Source: an uncultured Alphaproteobacteria bacterium
GTDB taxonomy: Bacteria > Pseudomonadota > Alphaproteobacteria > Puniceispirillales > UBA1172
Length of the DNA stretch: 64,000 bases
Direction of reading: 5' to 3'
Assembly (NCBI GenBank): GCA_958431225.1
Contig: OY288107.1
Location: 693,953-757,952, forward strand
The notes beneath the pieces were generated by a model. That model was not told the origin of the DNA, did not search any database, and saw nothing but the letters and a program-made list of their open reading frames with translations. The position numbers and the translations under genes were made by a program. The stretch's first letter is position 1, and every line of letters starts with the position of its first letter. Of this stretch, positions 23,239 through 31,583 are shown piece by piece.

Positions 23239-24366
23239 ATGGTTATGAAAATCAAAAAAAAGCAAATCACCGTAAAAGACCTTAAAGAGGATTATGTAAA
23301 TAACGCCGAAAAAGGTGTTGTCGGCTATGGCGGCAAGCTAGATATTCGCCCGCCATATCAAAGGGAGTTTGTCTATGATGACGACAAAAGAGATGCGGTT
23401 ATAAACAGCATTATTCAAGGCTATCCTTTGAATATCATGTATTGGAACAAAAAATCCGATGGAAGTTTTGAAGTGCTTGATGGACAGCAGCGGACAATTT
23501 CAATTTGCGAATATGTTCATGGTAATTTTAGCTTTAACAAGAAAGTTTTTAGCAGGCAATTTGATGACATACAGGATAAAATCCTAAAGTATCCACTGGA
23601 TATTTATGTATGTGAAGGACCCGAAAGCGAAAGGCTTGAGTGGTTTAAGATTATCAATATGGCAGGGGTAGAACTCACAAAGCAAGAAATGCGTAATGCT
23701 ATCTATGCTGGACCTTGGACAGCTGAAGCCAAAATAAAATTTTCTAAAACAGGTTGCCCTGCATATCAAATAGGACACAAATTTGTTCCAAATGGCAAAT
23801 CGCCTATTCGTCAAGAGTATTTGGAACTTGCCCTAAAATGGATTAGCAATGACGACATTGCCGAATATATGAATCAACACGCAAAAGACACCGATTGCAA
23901 TGAACTCTGGCTTTATTGGGAAAACATGATTGCGTGGATAAATGCAACCTTTATTAGCGATGAAAACGAAGATTATAGCAACGAGATGAAAAATGTTGCG
24001 TGGGGCGAACTTTTTAACAAATACGGCAAAAAGACGCTGGATGCGAAAAAAATACAGAAAAGGGTTGCCGAACTTTTCCTAGATGACGATGTGCAGAAAT
24101 ATAGCGGGATTTATCCTTATGTTTTAGATGGTGATGAGAGGCATCTAAATATAAGGCTATTTGACAGGAGACAAAAAACACAAGCCTATAAAAAGCAAAA
24201 GGGAATTTGCGCCAACAAAAAAAACTGCCCAAGAAAAGGCAAAAAATGCACCCCAGATGAAATGCACGCAGACCATATAACCCCATGGAGCAAGAATGGA
24301 AAAACTATATCAGAAAATTGCCAAATGTTATGTGCTGACTGCAACCGCAGAAAAGGTGCAGTGTAA
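23239..24366 (+). CDS. DUF262 protein with C-terminal HNH nuclease domain (GmrSD-like)
   Basis: This 375-residue protein has an N-terminal DUF262 domain and a C-terminal HNH endonuclease. The DUF262 hallmarks are PPYQREFVYDDDKRDAVI near residues 38-55 and DGQQR at 81-85, the motif tied to nucleotide-dependent activity in GmrS, BrxU and SspE. The HNH part begins near residue 320, with cysteines (CANKKNCP, GKKC) and the core HADHITPWSKNGKT, NCQMLCADCNRRKG. A strong ribosome site (GAGGAGG) sits five bases before the ATG, two bases after the methyltransferase. Known DUF262 nucleases act in type IV, BREX-linked or phosphorothioate systems, so this could be the restriction arm protected by the neighbouring adenine methyltransferase. 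That role is inference from pairing. Confidence 0.87.
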   Translation: MVMKIKKKQITVKDLKEDYVNNAEKGVVGYGGKLDIRPPYQREFVYDDDKRDAVINSIIQGYPLNIMYWNKKSDGSFEVLDGQQRTISICEYVHGNFSFNKKVFSRQFDDIQDKILKYPLDIYVCEGPESERLEWFKIINMAGVELTKQEMRNAIYAGPWTAEAKIKFSKTGCPAYQIGHKFVPNGKSPIRQEYLELALKWISNDDIAEYMNQHAKDTDCNELWLYWENMIAWINATFISDENEDYSNEMKNVAWGELFNKYGKKTLDAKKIQKRVAELFLDDDVQKYSGIYPYVLDGDERHLNIRLFDRRQKTQAYKKQKGICANKKNCPRKGKKCTPDEMHADHITPWSKNGKTISENCQMLCADCNRRKGAV

Positions 24367-24401
24367 TAGCTTGCATTGCGTAACTATTTTATAGGTGTCT
24401 C

Positions 24402-25154
24402 ATGGCTCTCATCCACGACATTAGATCGGAACTTATTGACATTAGATCAGAACTTCTTGACGATGAGAAAGACGTTGGCTCTATCCTGCGTAAACTCAAG
24501 GCTTTGGCGTCTGAACTTGAAGCGGATGTTCTTGAGGATTGGGTAACACACGAAATTCAAGGATATCCGAAGGGTGCGCCTGTTCCGGACTATCGAAAGG
24601 CGCAAATCATCTACGTAAGAGACTACGTAGATTTTCACCACCAATACAAAAATGCTCCCGTATCTCGTGCTCTAATCGAGCAATACGCAGGGGCGGAATG
24701 GCTGGAACAGAATATTAGATACAGCCTTCCAGAAATTGACTGGATGATGAAAAATATGGATAACAAACATTTTAACATAGACGCTAGCGATCTTAATTTG
24801 CTTCTTCAGTCAAAGGAAATAAACCTCGGTGAAATCAGGGGCATCTTTAATGCTAGTGGCTGTATTAAAATCCAACAAGCAGTTCGTGCCAAGGCTTTGG
24901 ATTTAATTTCAAAAATTGGGAAAGAGATGCCAAGGGACGTCAATATTGACATTGGTGAAAAAGATGCTGAGGTGTCGGCTACCGAGAGCGATGCCGATAG
25001 CAATATTATTCAGCAAAACATCTATGCAAACAGCGTCACTAACATCAATGCGACTGGCGACGGGAATGTCACGCAGGCAGGGGTAGGGGATTCATTTGCA
25101 AATACTCTGATTAAAAAAGTGATCGAGGCAGTCAAGAAATTCCTTGGGCTTTAA
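24402..25154 (+). CDS. AbiTii-domain abortive-infection protein
   Basis: The first 120 residues of this 250-residue protein fit the AbiTii domain: an N-terminal helix, ILRKLKALASELEADVLEDW, then EIQGYPKGAPVPDYR. The tail contains a glycine/asparagine-rich segment (NINATGDGNVTQAG) and ends in a short basic amphipathic helix (IKKVIEAVKKFLGL). A six-residue DIRSEL unit is duplicated at residues 6-18, reflecting a recent DNA duplication. It follows the DUF262-HNH gene by 35 bases, so the three probably form one operon. AbiTii proteins are linked to abortive phage defence but their mechanism is unclear. Membrane action through the C-terminal helix is a guess. Confidence 0.78.
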   Translation: MALIHDIRSELIDIRSELLDDEKDVGSILRKLKALASELEADVLEDWVTHEIQGYPKGAPVPDYRKAQIIYVRDYVDFHHQYKNAPVSRALIEQYAGAEWLEQNIRYSLPEIDWMMKNMDNKHFNIDASDLNLLLQSKEINLGEIRGIFNASGCIKIQQAVRAKALDLISKIGKEMPRDVNIDIGEKDAEVSATESDADSNIIQQNIYANSVTNINATGDGNVTQAGVGDSFANTLIKKVIEAVKKFLGL

Positions 25155-25156
25155 TA

Positions 25157-25216
25157 GCACCAAAAAACCGCTGCACGGCGTTCCGTGCTCGGGGGGTGTG
25201 GGGGATGACATCCCCC
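25157..25216 (-). repeat. Structured element, copy 7 (inverted to the preceding gene)
   Basis: Reading on the minus strand, hairpin 1 is GGGGGAT/ATCCCCC and hairpin 2 is GCACGG-AACG-CCGTGC (25188-25173), followed by AGCGG, six T residues and GGTGC. Its T-tract end lies three bases from the AbiTii stop, so it points into the islet and forms the inverted partner of copy 5. Confidence 0.87.
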
Positions 25217-25325
25217 GCTACAAAACCCACCGCGCCCCCACGACAAAACAAAAAAACACGCCCACCCCCTTGCAAAATCACCACTTCATCCTTTAAACTA
25301 CCCCAACAATATATGAGGTTTCATC

Positions 25326-25982
25326 ATGTTGCTATTTTACACTCGTGATCTTGATCCGTATTTGGCGGAGGTTGGTCGGCGGGCTTGTGTTTATTTTCAT
25401 GATCGCCTGATAGCGCCTACGCGCCGGGGTGGTTTGCGGGTTGATTTTGGTTTGGTTGATAATCCGACTCGTTTGGATAGTTCGGTTTTGTTGGATTTGC
25501 CTGATGCGGATGCGTTATCGGGGATGCATCGTCGGCGTCCTGTTCCGCGTCAAGATTTCCGCCTTATCACGAGTCGCAAAACGACACTTGATGCGACGAT
25601 TTTGGGGTTAGCGCGTAATTGGGTGCGCCTTGCTTCTTTGAGCAGTGGGCGTTTGATGTTGGTGCGTAAGAACGACCGTGCCGGGACGATTATGGTGTGG
25701 TGGCTCGGCGAAAAATTGGGTGCTTTGTGCGACATTCCGTATCAACAGCGCCCGTGGTTGCGCGATGAGGAACAAGTCGCCCCGCTAATCAAAACCGAAT
25801 TCAGCGAAATTTTTTTGAAAGGCAAAGCATTAAAATTGGGGCCGATTACGCGCATTGATATGCCCCTTTATATGGTCGCGGTTGCAAGCGATGCGCGCAT
25901 AGAACCCCCCACCACGAGCAAGCATCCGCCTTTAAGTCCCGCCGCCGAATCCATGCTCAAAACATTAAATGCGCGCCAATAG
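25326..25982 (+). CDS. Unknown soluble protein
   Basis: I do not recognise this 218-residue protein. It is rich in arginine and leucine, lacks a signal peptide or membrane helix, and has short motifs such as DLPDADALSGMHRRRP and IMVWWLGEKLGALC but no catalytic signature. The composition (early codons unusually G/T rich, later ones C rich) is closer to core genes than to the defence islet to its left. Its stop lies 14 bases from the end of the convergent caiD-like gene. A promoter may lie in the C- and A-rich gap after element copy 7, but I cannot pick it out. The ATG follows a GAGG site. Confidence 0.7.
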   Translation: MLLFYTRDLDPYLAEVGRRACVYFHDRLIAPTRRGGLRVDFGLVDNPTRLDSSVLLDLPDADALSGMHRRRPVPRQDFRLITSRKTTLDATILGLARNWVRLASLSSGRLMLVRKNDRAGTIMVWWLGEKLGALCDIPYQQRPWLRDEEQVAPLIKTEFSEIFLKGKALKLGPITRIDMPLYMVAVASDARIEPPTTSKHPPLSPAAESMLKTLNARQ

Positions 25983-25996
25983 CACACTTAGCGCCC

Positions 25997-26788
25997 TTAT
26001 CTCCCTTTCCATTTCGGCGCACGTTTTTCGGCAAAAGCCCGCGCGCCTTCCAAATTATCCGCACTATCATAAAGCACATCCACACTAGCGAGTTGGCGTT
26101 TGGTAATTTGATTCATAACATCTTGAAAGCGCGCCCCTTCGGCTTCGCGCGCGACTTCCTTAATGCTGGCAAAAACCAAAGGCGGCCCCGCTGCTAATGC
26201 TTCCGCCACGTGCCAAACATGCGCCATCAACGCATCCGCCCCCAACACATCATTGACCAGCCCATGATGCTTGGCTTCGGCGGCATCCATCCACCGCCCC
26301 AGCAACAGCATTTCCATCGCCACATGATACGGAATGCGTTTCGGCAATTTGATGGTCGCCGCATCCGCCAAAGTGCCGGCGTTAATTTCCGGCAGGGCAA
26401 AACGGCTCTCGGCGGTGCAGTAAATCAAATCGCACGCAAGCGCCAACTCAAAACCGCCGCCCACCGCCATGCCTTCAACGGCGGCGATGATGGGTTTATT
26501 GAGTCCGCGCAATTCTTGGATACCGCCAAAGCCGCCAACACCATAATCGCCATCCACGGCATCGCCGGCGGCGGCGGCTTTCAAATCCCAACCCGCACAA
26601 AAAAATTTCGCGCCGGTGGTGCGGAGGATAGCAACGCGTGCCGCGTCATCATCGCGGAAATTTTTGAAAACCTCCCCCAAAGCACGGCTCGTGATAAGGT
26701 CAATCGCGTTCGCCGGCGGGCGGTCAAGCACCACCTCAAACACGCCTTTCACAGATTTTGTTTTAATGCTATCAGCCATAATTCCCAT
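25997..26788 (-). CDS. caiD: Carnitinyl-CoA dehydratase (crotonobetainyl-CoA hydratase), CaiD family
   Basis: This 263-residue crotonase-fold enzyme matches E. coli CaiD along its length, including DRPPANAID, KFFCAGWDLKAAA, GGGFELALACD and the C-terminal FAEKRAPKWKGR. The two glutamates important in CaiD, in GGGFELAL and FALPEINAG, are both kept. The reaction would hydrate crotonobetainyl-CoA to carnitinyl-CoA (or the reverse). Its ATG (26788) overlaps the last base of the upstream ligase gene; a second ATG at 26779 is possible. It is last in a five-gene operon whose other members convert carnitine to glycine betaine. A general enoyl-CoA hydratase is much less likely given the CaiD-specific signatures. 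Confidence 0.9.
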   Translation of the reverse strand: MGIMADSIKTKSVKGVFEVVLDRPPANAIDLITSRALGEVFKNFRDDDAARVAILRTTGAKFFCAGWDLKAAAAGDAVDGDYGVGGFGGIQELRGLNKPIIAAVEGMAVGGGFELALACDLIYCTAESRFALPEINAGTLADAATIKLPKRIPYHVAMEMLLLGRWMDAAEAKHHGLVNDVLGADALMAHVWHVAEALAAGPPLVFASIKEVAREAEGARFQDVMNQITKRQLASVDVLYDSADNLEGARAFAEKRAPKWKGR

Positions 26789-28884
26789 TATTGACGAAAA
26801 CGCATCAGCGCGTCAACCGCTACCGCACCCTGCCCACACGGACGCACCAGCAACGGATTGATTTCCAATTCTTCCAGCGTCGCCGCATGGGCAAGCGCAA
26901 AATCCTGCACCGCCAAAACCGCCGCCACTAGTGCCTCCACATCACCTCGGGGCTGTCCCCGCCACCCCGCCAACACCGCGCCAATTTTTAGATTGTTGAG
27001 CGCATCACGGATGGCATCAGGCGGACTCGGCAAAATAAGTGTCGCCGTATCCTGCCACAACTCCGCCATGACGCCGCCAGCCCCCACCACCAGATAAAGC
27101 CCCACCACCGCATCGCGCGCCACCCCTACCAGAATTTCGGCGACATAATCGCCAATCATGTCTTCCACCAACACACGCGCGCTGATGGGCGCGAGCGCAT
27201 CATAAGCCGCCAACATTTCCGCCGCCCCCTCCACCCCAAAAAGCACCGCGCCGCTTTCGGTTTTGTGATTCAATGCGGGCGCAATAGCCTTCATCACCAC
27301 CCGCCCCCCTAATGCACCACCCAGTGGCACATCGTTAATCTCTGCCCGCGTTTCCACCAACACATTTTTAGGAATAGCCACCCCCGCCTCTGCCAGAACC
27401 TGTTTAGCCTGCCACTCATCCAAAAGCCCTGAATGCCCCCCCGAATACTCAGACGAAACGGAATCTTGCGGGCGCGATGGCGGTGGCACGGGGGGAGGCA
27501 CCGGTGCCAACGATGCCTGATAAGCCCCCTTAATACCAGCAATCGCCGCATCAAATCCGCGCAATGCCGGCACCCCGCGCGCCATCAACCACTCTGCCCA
27601 CGCCTCGGGCATCCCATCAATATGGCTCGCCAGCACCATAGTTTTCGCCCCGGTTTTTTGCTGTGCCGCCACCAAGCTTTCCAACGCCACCTGCCAAGCC
27701 TCCGCCCGCCCTAACTCGCCGCGCGGAAAATCAATAATCAAAGCCGTCAAACCCATCCCGGCACGCATCGCCGCGGCAAAACTAGCCTCCAATCGCGCCC
27801 CATCTCCCCAATCAAATGTATGATAATCAAACGGATTGCTGACACTGACGAGGGGATTGACGGTCGCACGAATTCGCGCCGCCGCCGCATCCGATAAGGC
27901 AGGCATCACCACCCCTCCACGCAGTGCCGCATCAGCAACCAACGCCGCCTCCCCCCCAGAACACGACATCGTCAATAAAGACGCATCATCCACCCGGCCA
28001 TAGCAATGGAGCAAAGCCAGCCCCCCCATCAGCGCCTCAATACTTTCCACCACACCGACCCCAAGCGCGGCAAAAAACGCCCGCGCCGCCGCCATATCCC
28101 CGGCTAGTGACGCCGTATGCGAAATCGTCATATCCGCCGCCGCCGCGCTCAAACCGGCTTTTAATGCCAGCAGATTTTTGCCTTGGCGTTGTGCCGCGCG
28201 CACAGATTCGGCAAAGGCAGCGGCGTCATTGATGCCCTCAATATGCAACCCGATAGCGGTGACGCGGTCATCCGCCGCCAGAATCTCAATCAGCGCCGCC
28301 ATATCAATCATCGCTTGGTTGCCCAAGGTTAACATATAGGCAATCGGCAAGCCCCCCCGTTGCATGGTCAAAGTGATGGCGAGGTTGGAAGATTGCGTAA
28401 TAATCGCCACCCCCTGCGCCACCGCCTTACCCCCATGCACATCGGGCCACAGCAACGCCCCATCAAGGTAATTGATAAAGCCATAACAATTCGGTCCCAA
28501 GACGGGCATATCCGCCGCCGCCGCGATTAATTTTTGCTGATAGACCGCACCATCTTCCACCTCAGCAAATCCCGAAGCAAACGCCACCACCCCCCCTGCC
28601 CCCATCGCCGATAATCTGCCAACCAAATCAATACTAGCATGGCGATTGACCCCCAAAAACACCGCATCAGGCGCGGCAGGAAGCGCATCCAAATCCGCAT
28701 AAGCCTTAACCCCGCCAAGACTTTCCTTGTGGGGATGCACCGCCCAAACATCGCCTTTGAAGCCAATCTCGCCGCAGCTCACCACCACATTTTCCGCCCA
28801 TTTCCCCCCAAGCACCGCGATGCTTGACGGACGCAAAAGCCGTTGCAGACGGCTTTTATCGGCGGTGGCGCGCATCGCCCTCAC
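26788..28884 (-). CDS. Acyl-CoA synthetase, ADP-forming type (candidate gamma-butyrobetaine/carnitine-CoA ligase)
   Basis: This 698-residue protein has the ADP-forming acetyl-CoA synthetase architecture. An N-terminal CoA-binding domain (RPSSIAVLGG near residue 20) precedes succinyl-CoA-ligase-like domains containing the phosphorylatable histidine in SHTASLAGD (His256), and a C-terminal ATP-grasp domain starts near residue 475 (LDEWQAKQVLAEAGVAIP). It would activate a carboxylate to its CoA ester through a phosphohistidine. The gene overlaps the acyl-CoA dehydrogenase stop by four bases if GTG 28884 is used; ATG 28875 is the other candidate. In this operon the natural substrate would be gamma-butyrobetaine, crotonobetaine or carnitine, replacing the AMP-forming CaiC. 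Substrate is inferred from neighbours only. Confidence 0.85.
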   Translation of the reverse strand: MRAMRATADKSRLQRLLRPSSIAVLGGKWAENVVVSCGEIGFKGDVWAVHPHKESLGGVKAYADLDALPAAPDAVFLGVNRHASIDLVGRLSAMGAGGVVAFASGFAEVEDGAVYQQKLIAAAADMPVLGPNCYGFINYLDGALLWPDVHGGKAVAQGVAIITQSSNLAITLTMQRGGLPIAYMLTLGNQAMIDMAALIEILAADDRVTAIGLHIEGINDAAAFAESVRAAQRQGKNLLALKAGLSAAAADMTISHTASLAGDMAAARAFFAALGVGVVESIEALMGGLALLHCYGRVDDASLLTMSCSGGEAALVADAALRGGVVMPALSDAAAARIRATVNPLVSVSNPFDYHTFDWGDGARLEASFAAAMRAGMGLTALIIDFPRGELGRAEAWQVALESLVAAQQKTGAKTMVLASHIDGMPEAWAEWLMARGVPALRGFDAAIAGIKGAYQASLAPVPPPVPPPSRPQDSVSSEYSGGHSGLLDEWQAKQVLAEAGVAIPKNVLVETRAEINDVPLGGALGGRVVMKAIAPALNHKTESGAVLFGVEGAAEMLAAYDALAPISARVLVEDMIGDYVAEILVGVARDAVVGLYLVVGAGGVMAELWQDTATLILPSPPDAIRDALNNLKIGAVLAGWRGQPRGDVEALVAAVLAVQDFALAHAATLEELEINPLLVRPCGQGAVAVDALMRFRQ

Positions 28885-30041
28885 CCCCCCAGTCGCCGCA
28901 ATAAATCGCGGCTAATAATATGGCGTTGAATTTCAGACGTGCCATCCCAGATGCGTTCCACCCGTGCATCGCGCCAGAATCGCTCAAGGGGCAGGTCGCG
29001 CATCAACCCCATGCCCCCATGAATTTGAATCGCCTCATCGGTGATACGCGCCAGCATCTCGCTCGCATAAAGTTTCGCCGAGGCAATTTCGCGGTTGGCG
29101 GGAAGCCCGTGGTCAAGCCGCCAAGCCGCCGCCAAGGTCAGCCAATCGGCGGCATCAATCTCGCTAATCATATCGGCGAGTTTAAATCCCACCCCTTGAA
29201 ATTTGCCGATATTCTGTCCGAATTGTTGGCGCGTAGCGGCGTAATTCAACGCATAATCAAATACGCGCCGCGCCCGCCCGACACACATCGTCGCCACGGT
29301 GATGCGCGTCGCATAAAGCCAACTATTCATCACATCAAAGCCGCCATCCACCGCCCCTAAAACTTGCTCTTGGGGCAGACGGCAATCATCAAATGTCAAA
29401 ATCATATTGTCATAGCCGCGATGCGACAGCGAATCATAACCGGGGCTGATCGCAAAGCCTTTGGTGCCGCGATCCACCAAAAAACAAGTGATGCGTTTTT
29501 TAACCCCTTTAGGCGTTTCATCCTCACCGCTTGCTACAAAAATAATAAAAAAATCCGCGTGCGAAGCCCCAGAAATAAAATGCTTACTGCCATTGATAAC
29601 CCAATCCCCCCCATCCTTTTTAGCATAAGTTTTCATCCCGCGCACATCCGAGCCCGCATCAGCTTCGGTCATCGCCAGCGCATCCATGCGCGCGCCCTTG
29701 ACGGCGGGGATGAGATAGCGTTCGCGCTGTGCGCCTTCACACGCCATGAGGATATTTTGCGGGCGCCCCCAAAAATGCGTCAAAGCCATAGACCCGCGCC
29801 CCAGCTCGCGTTCAAGCAAAGCAAAATCCAAATGGGACAAACCGCCGCCGCCAATATCCGTGGGAAAATTCGGTGCATAAAATCCCATCTCCAACACTTT
29901 GGCTTTAATATCATCGGCAATTTCGCTCGGCACATAACCTAGATTTTCAACCTGCTGTTCGTGGGGATAAATTTCCTTTTCCACGAAATTCCGCACGGTA
30001 TCGACAATCATATTCTGCTCTTGGCTAAGTCCAAAATCCAT
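28881..30041 (-). CDS. Acyl-CoA dehydrogenase (candidate gamma-butyrobetainyl-CoA dehydrogenase)
   Basis: This 386-residue flavoenzyme has the full acyl-CoA dehydrogenase fold: an N-terminal helical domain, the FAD/substrate segment MTEADAGSDVRG, the QFGQNIGKFQGVGFKLADM stretch, and the C-terminal QIHGGMGL and GTSEIQRHIISRDLLR motifs. Within the last, the residue aligned with the catalytic Glu of short- and medium-chain enzymes (Y-E-G-T) appears to be Asp (W-D-G-T), which needs alignment to confirm. In the operon it would desaturate gamma-butyrobetainyl-CoA to crotonobetainyl-CoA, the reverse of the CaiA reaction. A strong GGAGG site precedes its start. Substrate is inferred; other branched or short-chain substrates are possible. 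Confidence 0.88.
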   Translation of the reverse strand: MDFGLSQEQNMIVDTVRNFVEKEIYPHEQQVENLGYVPSEIADDIKAKVLEMGFYAPNFPTDIGGGGLSHLDFALLERELGRGSMALTHFWGRPQNILMACEGAQRERYLIPAVKGARMDALAMTEADAGSDVRGMKTYAKKDGGDWVINGSKHFISGASHADFFIIFVASGEDETPKGVKKRITCFLVDRGTKGFAISPGYDSLSHRGYDNMILTFDDCRLPQEQVLGAVDGGFDVMNSWLYATRITVATMCVGRARRVFDYALNYAATRQQFGQNIGKFQGVGFKLADMISEIDAADWLTLAAAWRLDHGLPANREIASAKLYASEMLARITDEAIQIHGGMGLMRDLPLERFWRDARVERIWDGTSEIQRHIISRDLLRRLGG

Positions 30042-30053
30042 AAAACACCTCCT

Positions 30054-31571
30054 TTAATTAGTCGCTTTTTTAGTCTTATTCATAGAAATCCCCGCCCCCA
30101 TGCCCTGCGGCAAATCACGCCCCGCTTGGCTCTTGGCAATACGCACAAACGCCTCGGCAATAGAGGCGGGCATAGGCACCGCCCGCCCCGCCGCCATATC
30201 CACATGCAACAATAAATGCTCGCCCGTCGCCAACAGATGCCCGCCATCTCCCGCCCCATCTACCGCATACATCGCATGAAAAAGATGCAGTTTTTTACCG
30301 CCATCACTAAACACCCGTGTTTCCACATAAATCTCCGCCCCCGCCGCGACTTCATCAATATGGCGGATATGCGTTTCTGCCGTATAGAACGAAAATCCTT
30401 GGGCGACATACCCCGCCCCGCCGCCGCAAGCCAGCAACAACTCATCGGTCGCCAGACTAAACACGTGCAGATAGCGATATTCGGTCATGTGGTTATTATA
30501 GTCGGTCCAATCATCCTCCACCCGTCCCCGCCAAGGCACCAACTTATCGCCATCAAACATTTCTTCCAACATTGTTTCGGGCATTTTTTCATCTAGGGAT
30601 GCCGCTACCGGATTCTGCAAAGCCCGCCCCGCCCCCCAATCATTCGCCGCCAAAACTTTAAGAAAATCCACCAAATTATTATCACGGATGCGTTCCAATT
30701 CATCCACGCTCAACCCTTCCGCATGCGCATCACTTTCTGCCACAATGCGCTCCACCAGCGCATCATTCCATTCAGGCACATCCATCAACCTCGTCCAAGG
30801 CCATGTGAGCGATGGTGCAAATTGTTCCAGAAAATGCCGAAACCCCCCAGCCCCGCCCCCAAGTCGATACGTCATAAACTGCCCCATCTGCGCAAAGCGC
30901 AACCCCAGCCCATAACGCACAACATCATCAATCTCCCCCGCACTCGCAACACCATCGCGCACCAGCCACAAAGATTCGCGCCACATCGCCTCAAGCAAGC
31001 GGTCGCCAACAAAGGCATCAATCTCCTTTTTAATATGCACCGGCACCATACCGATTGCGGTGTAAATCTCCAAAGCCCGCGCCACTGCATCGGGGGCGGT
31101 CCTATCGCCGCCAACAATTTCCACCACCGGCAAAAGATAGACCGGATTATACGGATGCGCCGCCAGCATGCGGTCGCCATTGGGCATATTTTTTTGGATG
31201 ATACTCGGCAAAAGCCCCGAGGTTGAAGAACCAACCACCGCCCCAGCTTCCAACGCCGCCCCAATTTCCGCATGCACGGCTTGTTTGAGCTCCATACGTT
31301 CAGGCACCGATTCCTGCACCAGCTCCGCCCCCGCCACCGCCTCGGCAATACTCGTAGCATAATGGATTTTCCCCCGGCGCGGGGCTTGCCCGGGCCAGAG
31401 GCGTAATTGTGCCGAATGGTTGCGCGCCAGCACCGCCTCAATCCCCGCCGCCGCATCGGGATTGGGGTCAAACACCGACACCGCACAGCCGGCATTGATG
31501 AGGCGTGCCACCCAACCGCCGCCAATAACCCCGCCACCAATGACCGCCGCTTTGCTTATGCCCCGTGCCAT
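30054..31571 (-). CDS. L-carnitine dehydrogenase fused to betainyl-CoA thioesterase
   Basis: This 505-residue fusion joins a 3-hydroxyacyl-CoA-dehydrogenase-type NAD enzyme to a hot-dog thioesterase. Residues 8-35 hold the dinucleotide fold (AAVIGGGVIGGGWVARLINAG), and the dehydrogenase part continues to about residue 320 with HPYNPVYLLPVVEIVGGDRT. The thioesterase begins near residue 355 and shows DYNNHMTEYRYL, as in 4HBT proteins. These correspond to Pseudomonas CdhA (carnitine to dehydrocarnitine) and CdhB (betainyl-CoA hydrolysis), which are separate genes there; fused forms are known elsewhere. The gene lies 12 bases after cdhC and 12 bases before the acyl-CoA dehydrogenase. The thioesterase half could free carnitine from carnitinyl-CoA or betaine from betainyl-CoA; I cannot tell which. 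Confidence 0.9.
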   Translation of the reverse strand: MARGISKAAVIGGGVIGGGWVARLINAGCAVSVFDPNPDAAAGIEAVLARNHSAQLRLWPGQAPRRGKIHYATSIAEAVAGAELVQESVPERMELKQAVHAEIGAALEAGAVVGSSTSGLLPSIIQKNMPNGDRMLAAHPYNPVYLLPVVEIVGGDRTAPDAVARALEIYTAIGMVPVHIKKEIDAFVGDRLLEAMWRESLWLVRDGVASAGEIDDVVRYGLGLRFAQMGQFMTYRLGGGAGGFRHFLEQFAPSLTWPWTRLMDVPEWNDALVERIVAESDAHAEGLSVDELERIRDNNLVDFLKVLAANDWGAGRALQNPVAASLDEKMPETMLEEMFDGDKLVPWRGRVEDDWTDYNNHMTEYRYLHVFSLATDELLLACGGGAGYVAQGFSFYTAETHIRHIDEVAAGAEIYVETRVFSDGGKKLHLFHAMYAVDGAGDGGHLLATGEHLLLHVDMAAGRAVPMPASIAEAFVRIAKSQAGRDLPQGMGAGISMNKTKKATN

Positions 31572-31583
31572 TCCATCCCCCGA

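Noticed and set aside
9310-25216. Structured element copies as CRISPR repeats, attC sites or insertion-sequence ends
   Set aside because: Copies are scattered, inverted, imperfect, and lack spacers, transposase, integrase or target duplications that I can see. Relation to REP elements remains possible but no TnpA-REP gene is present.
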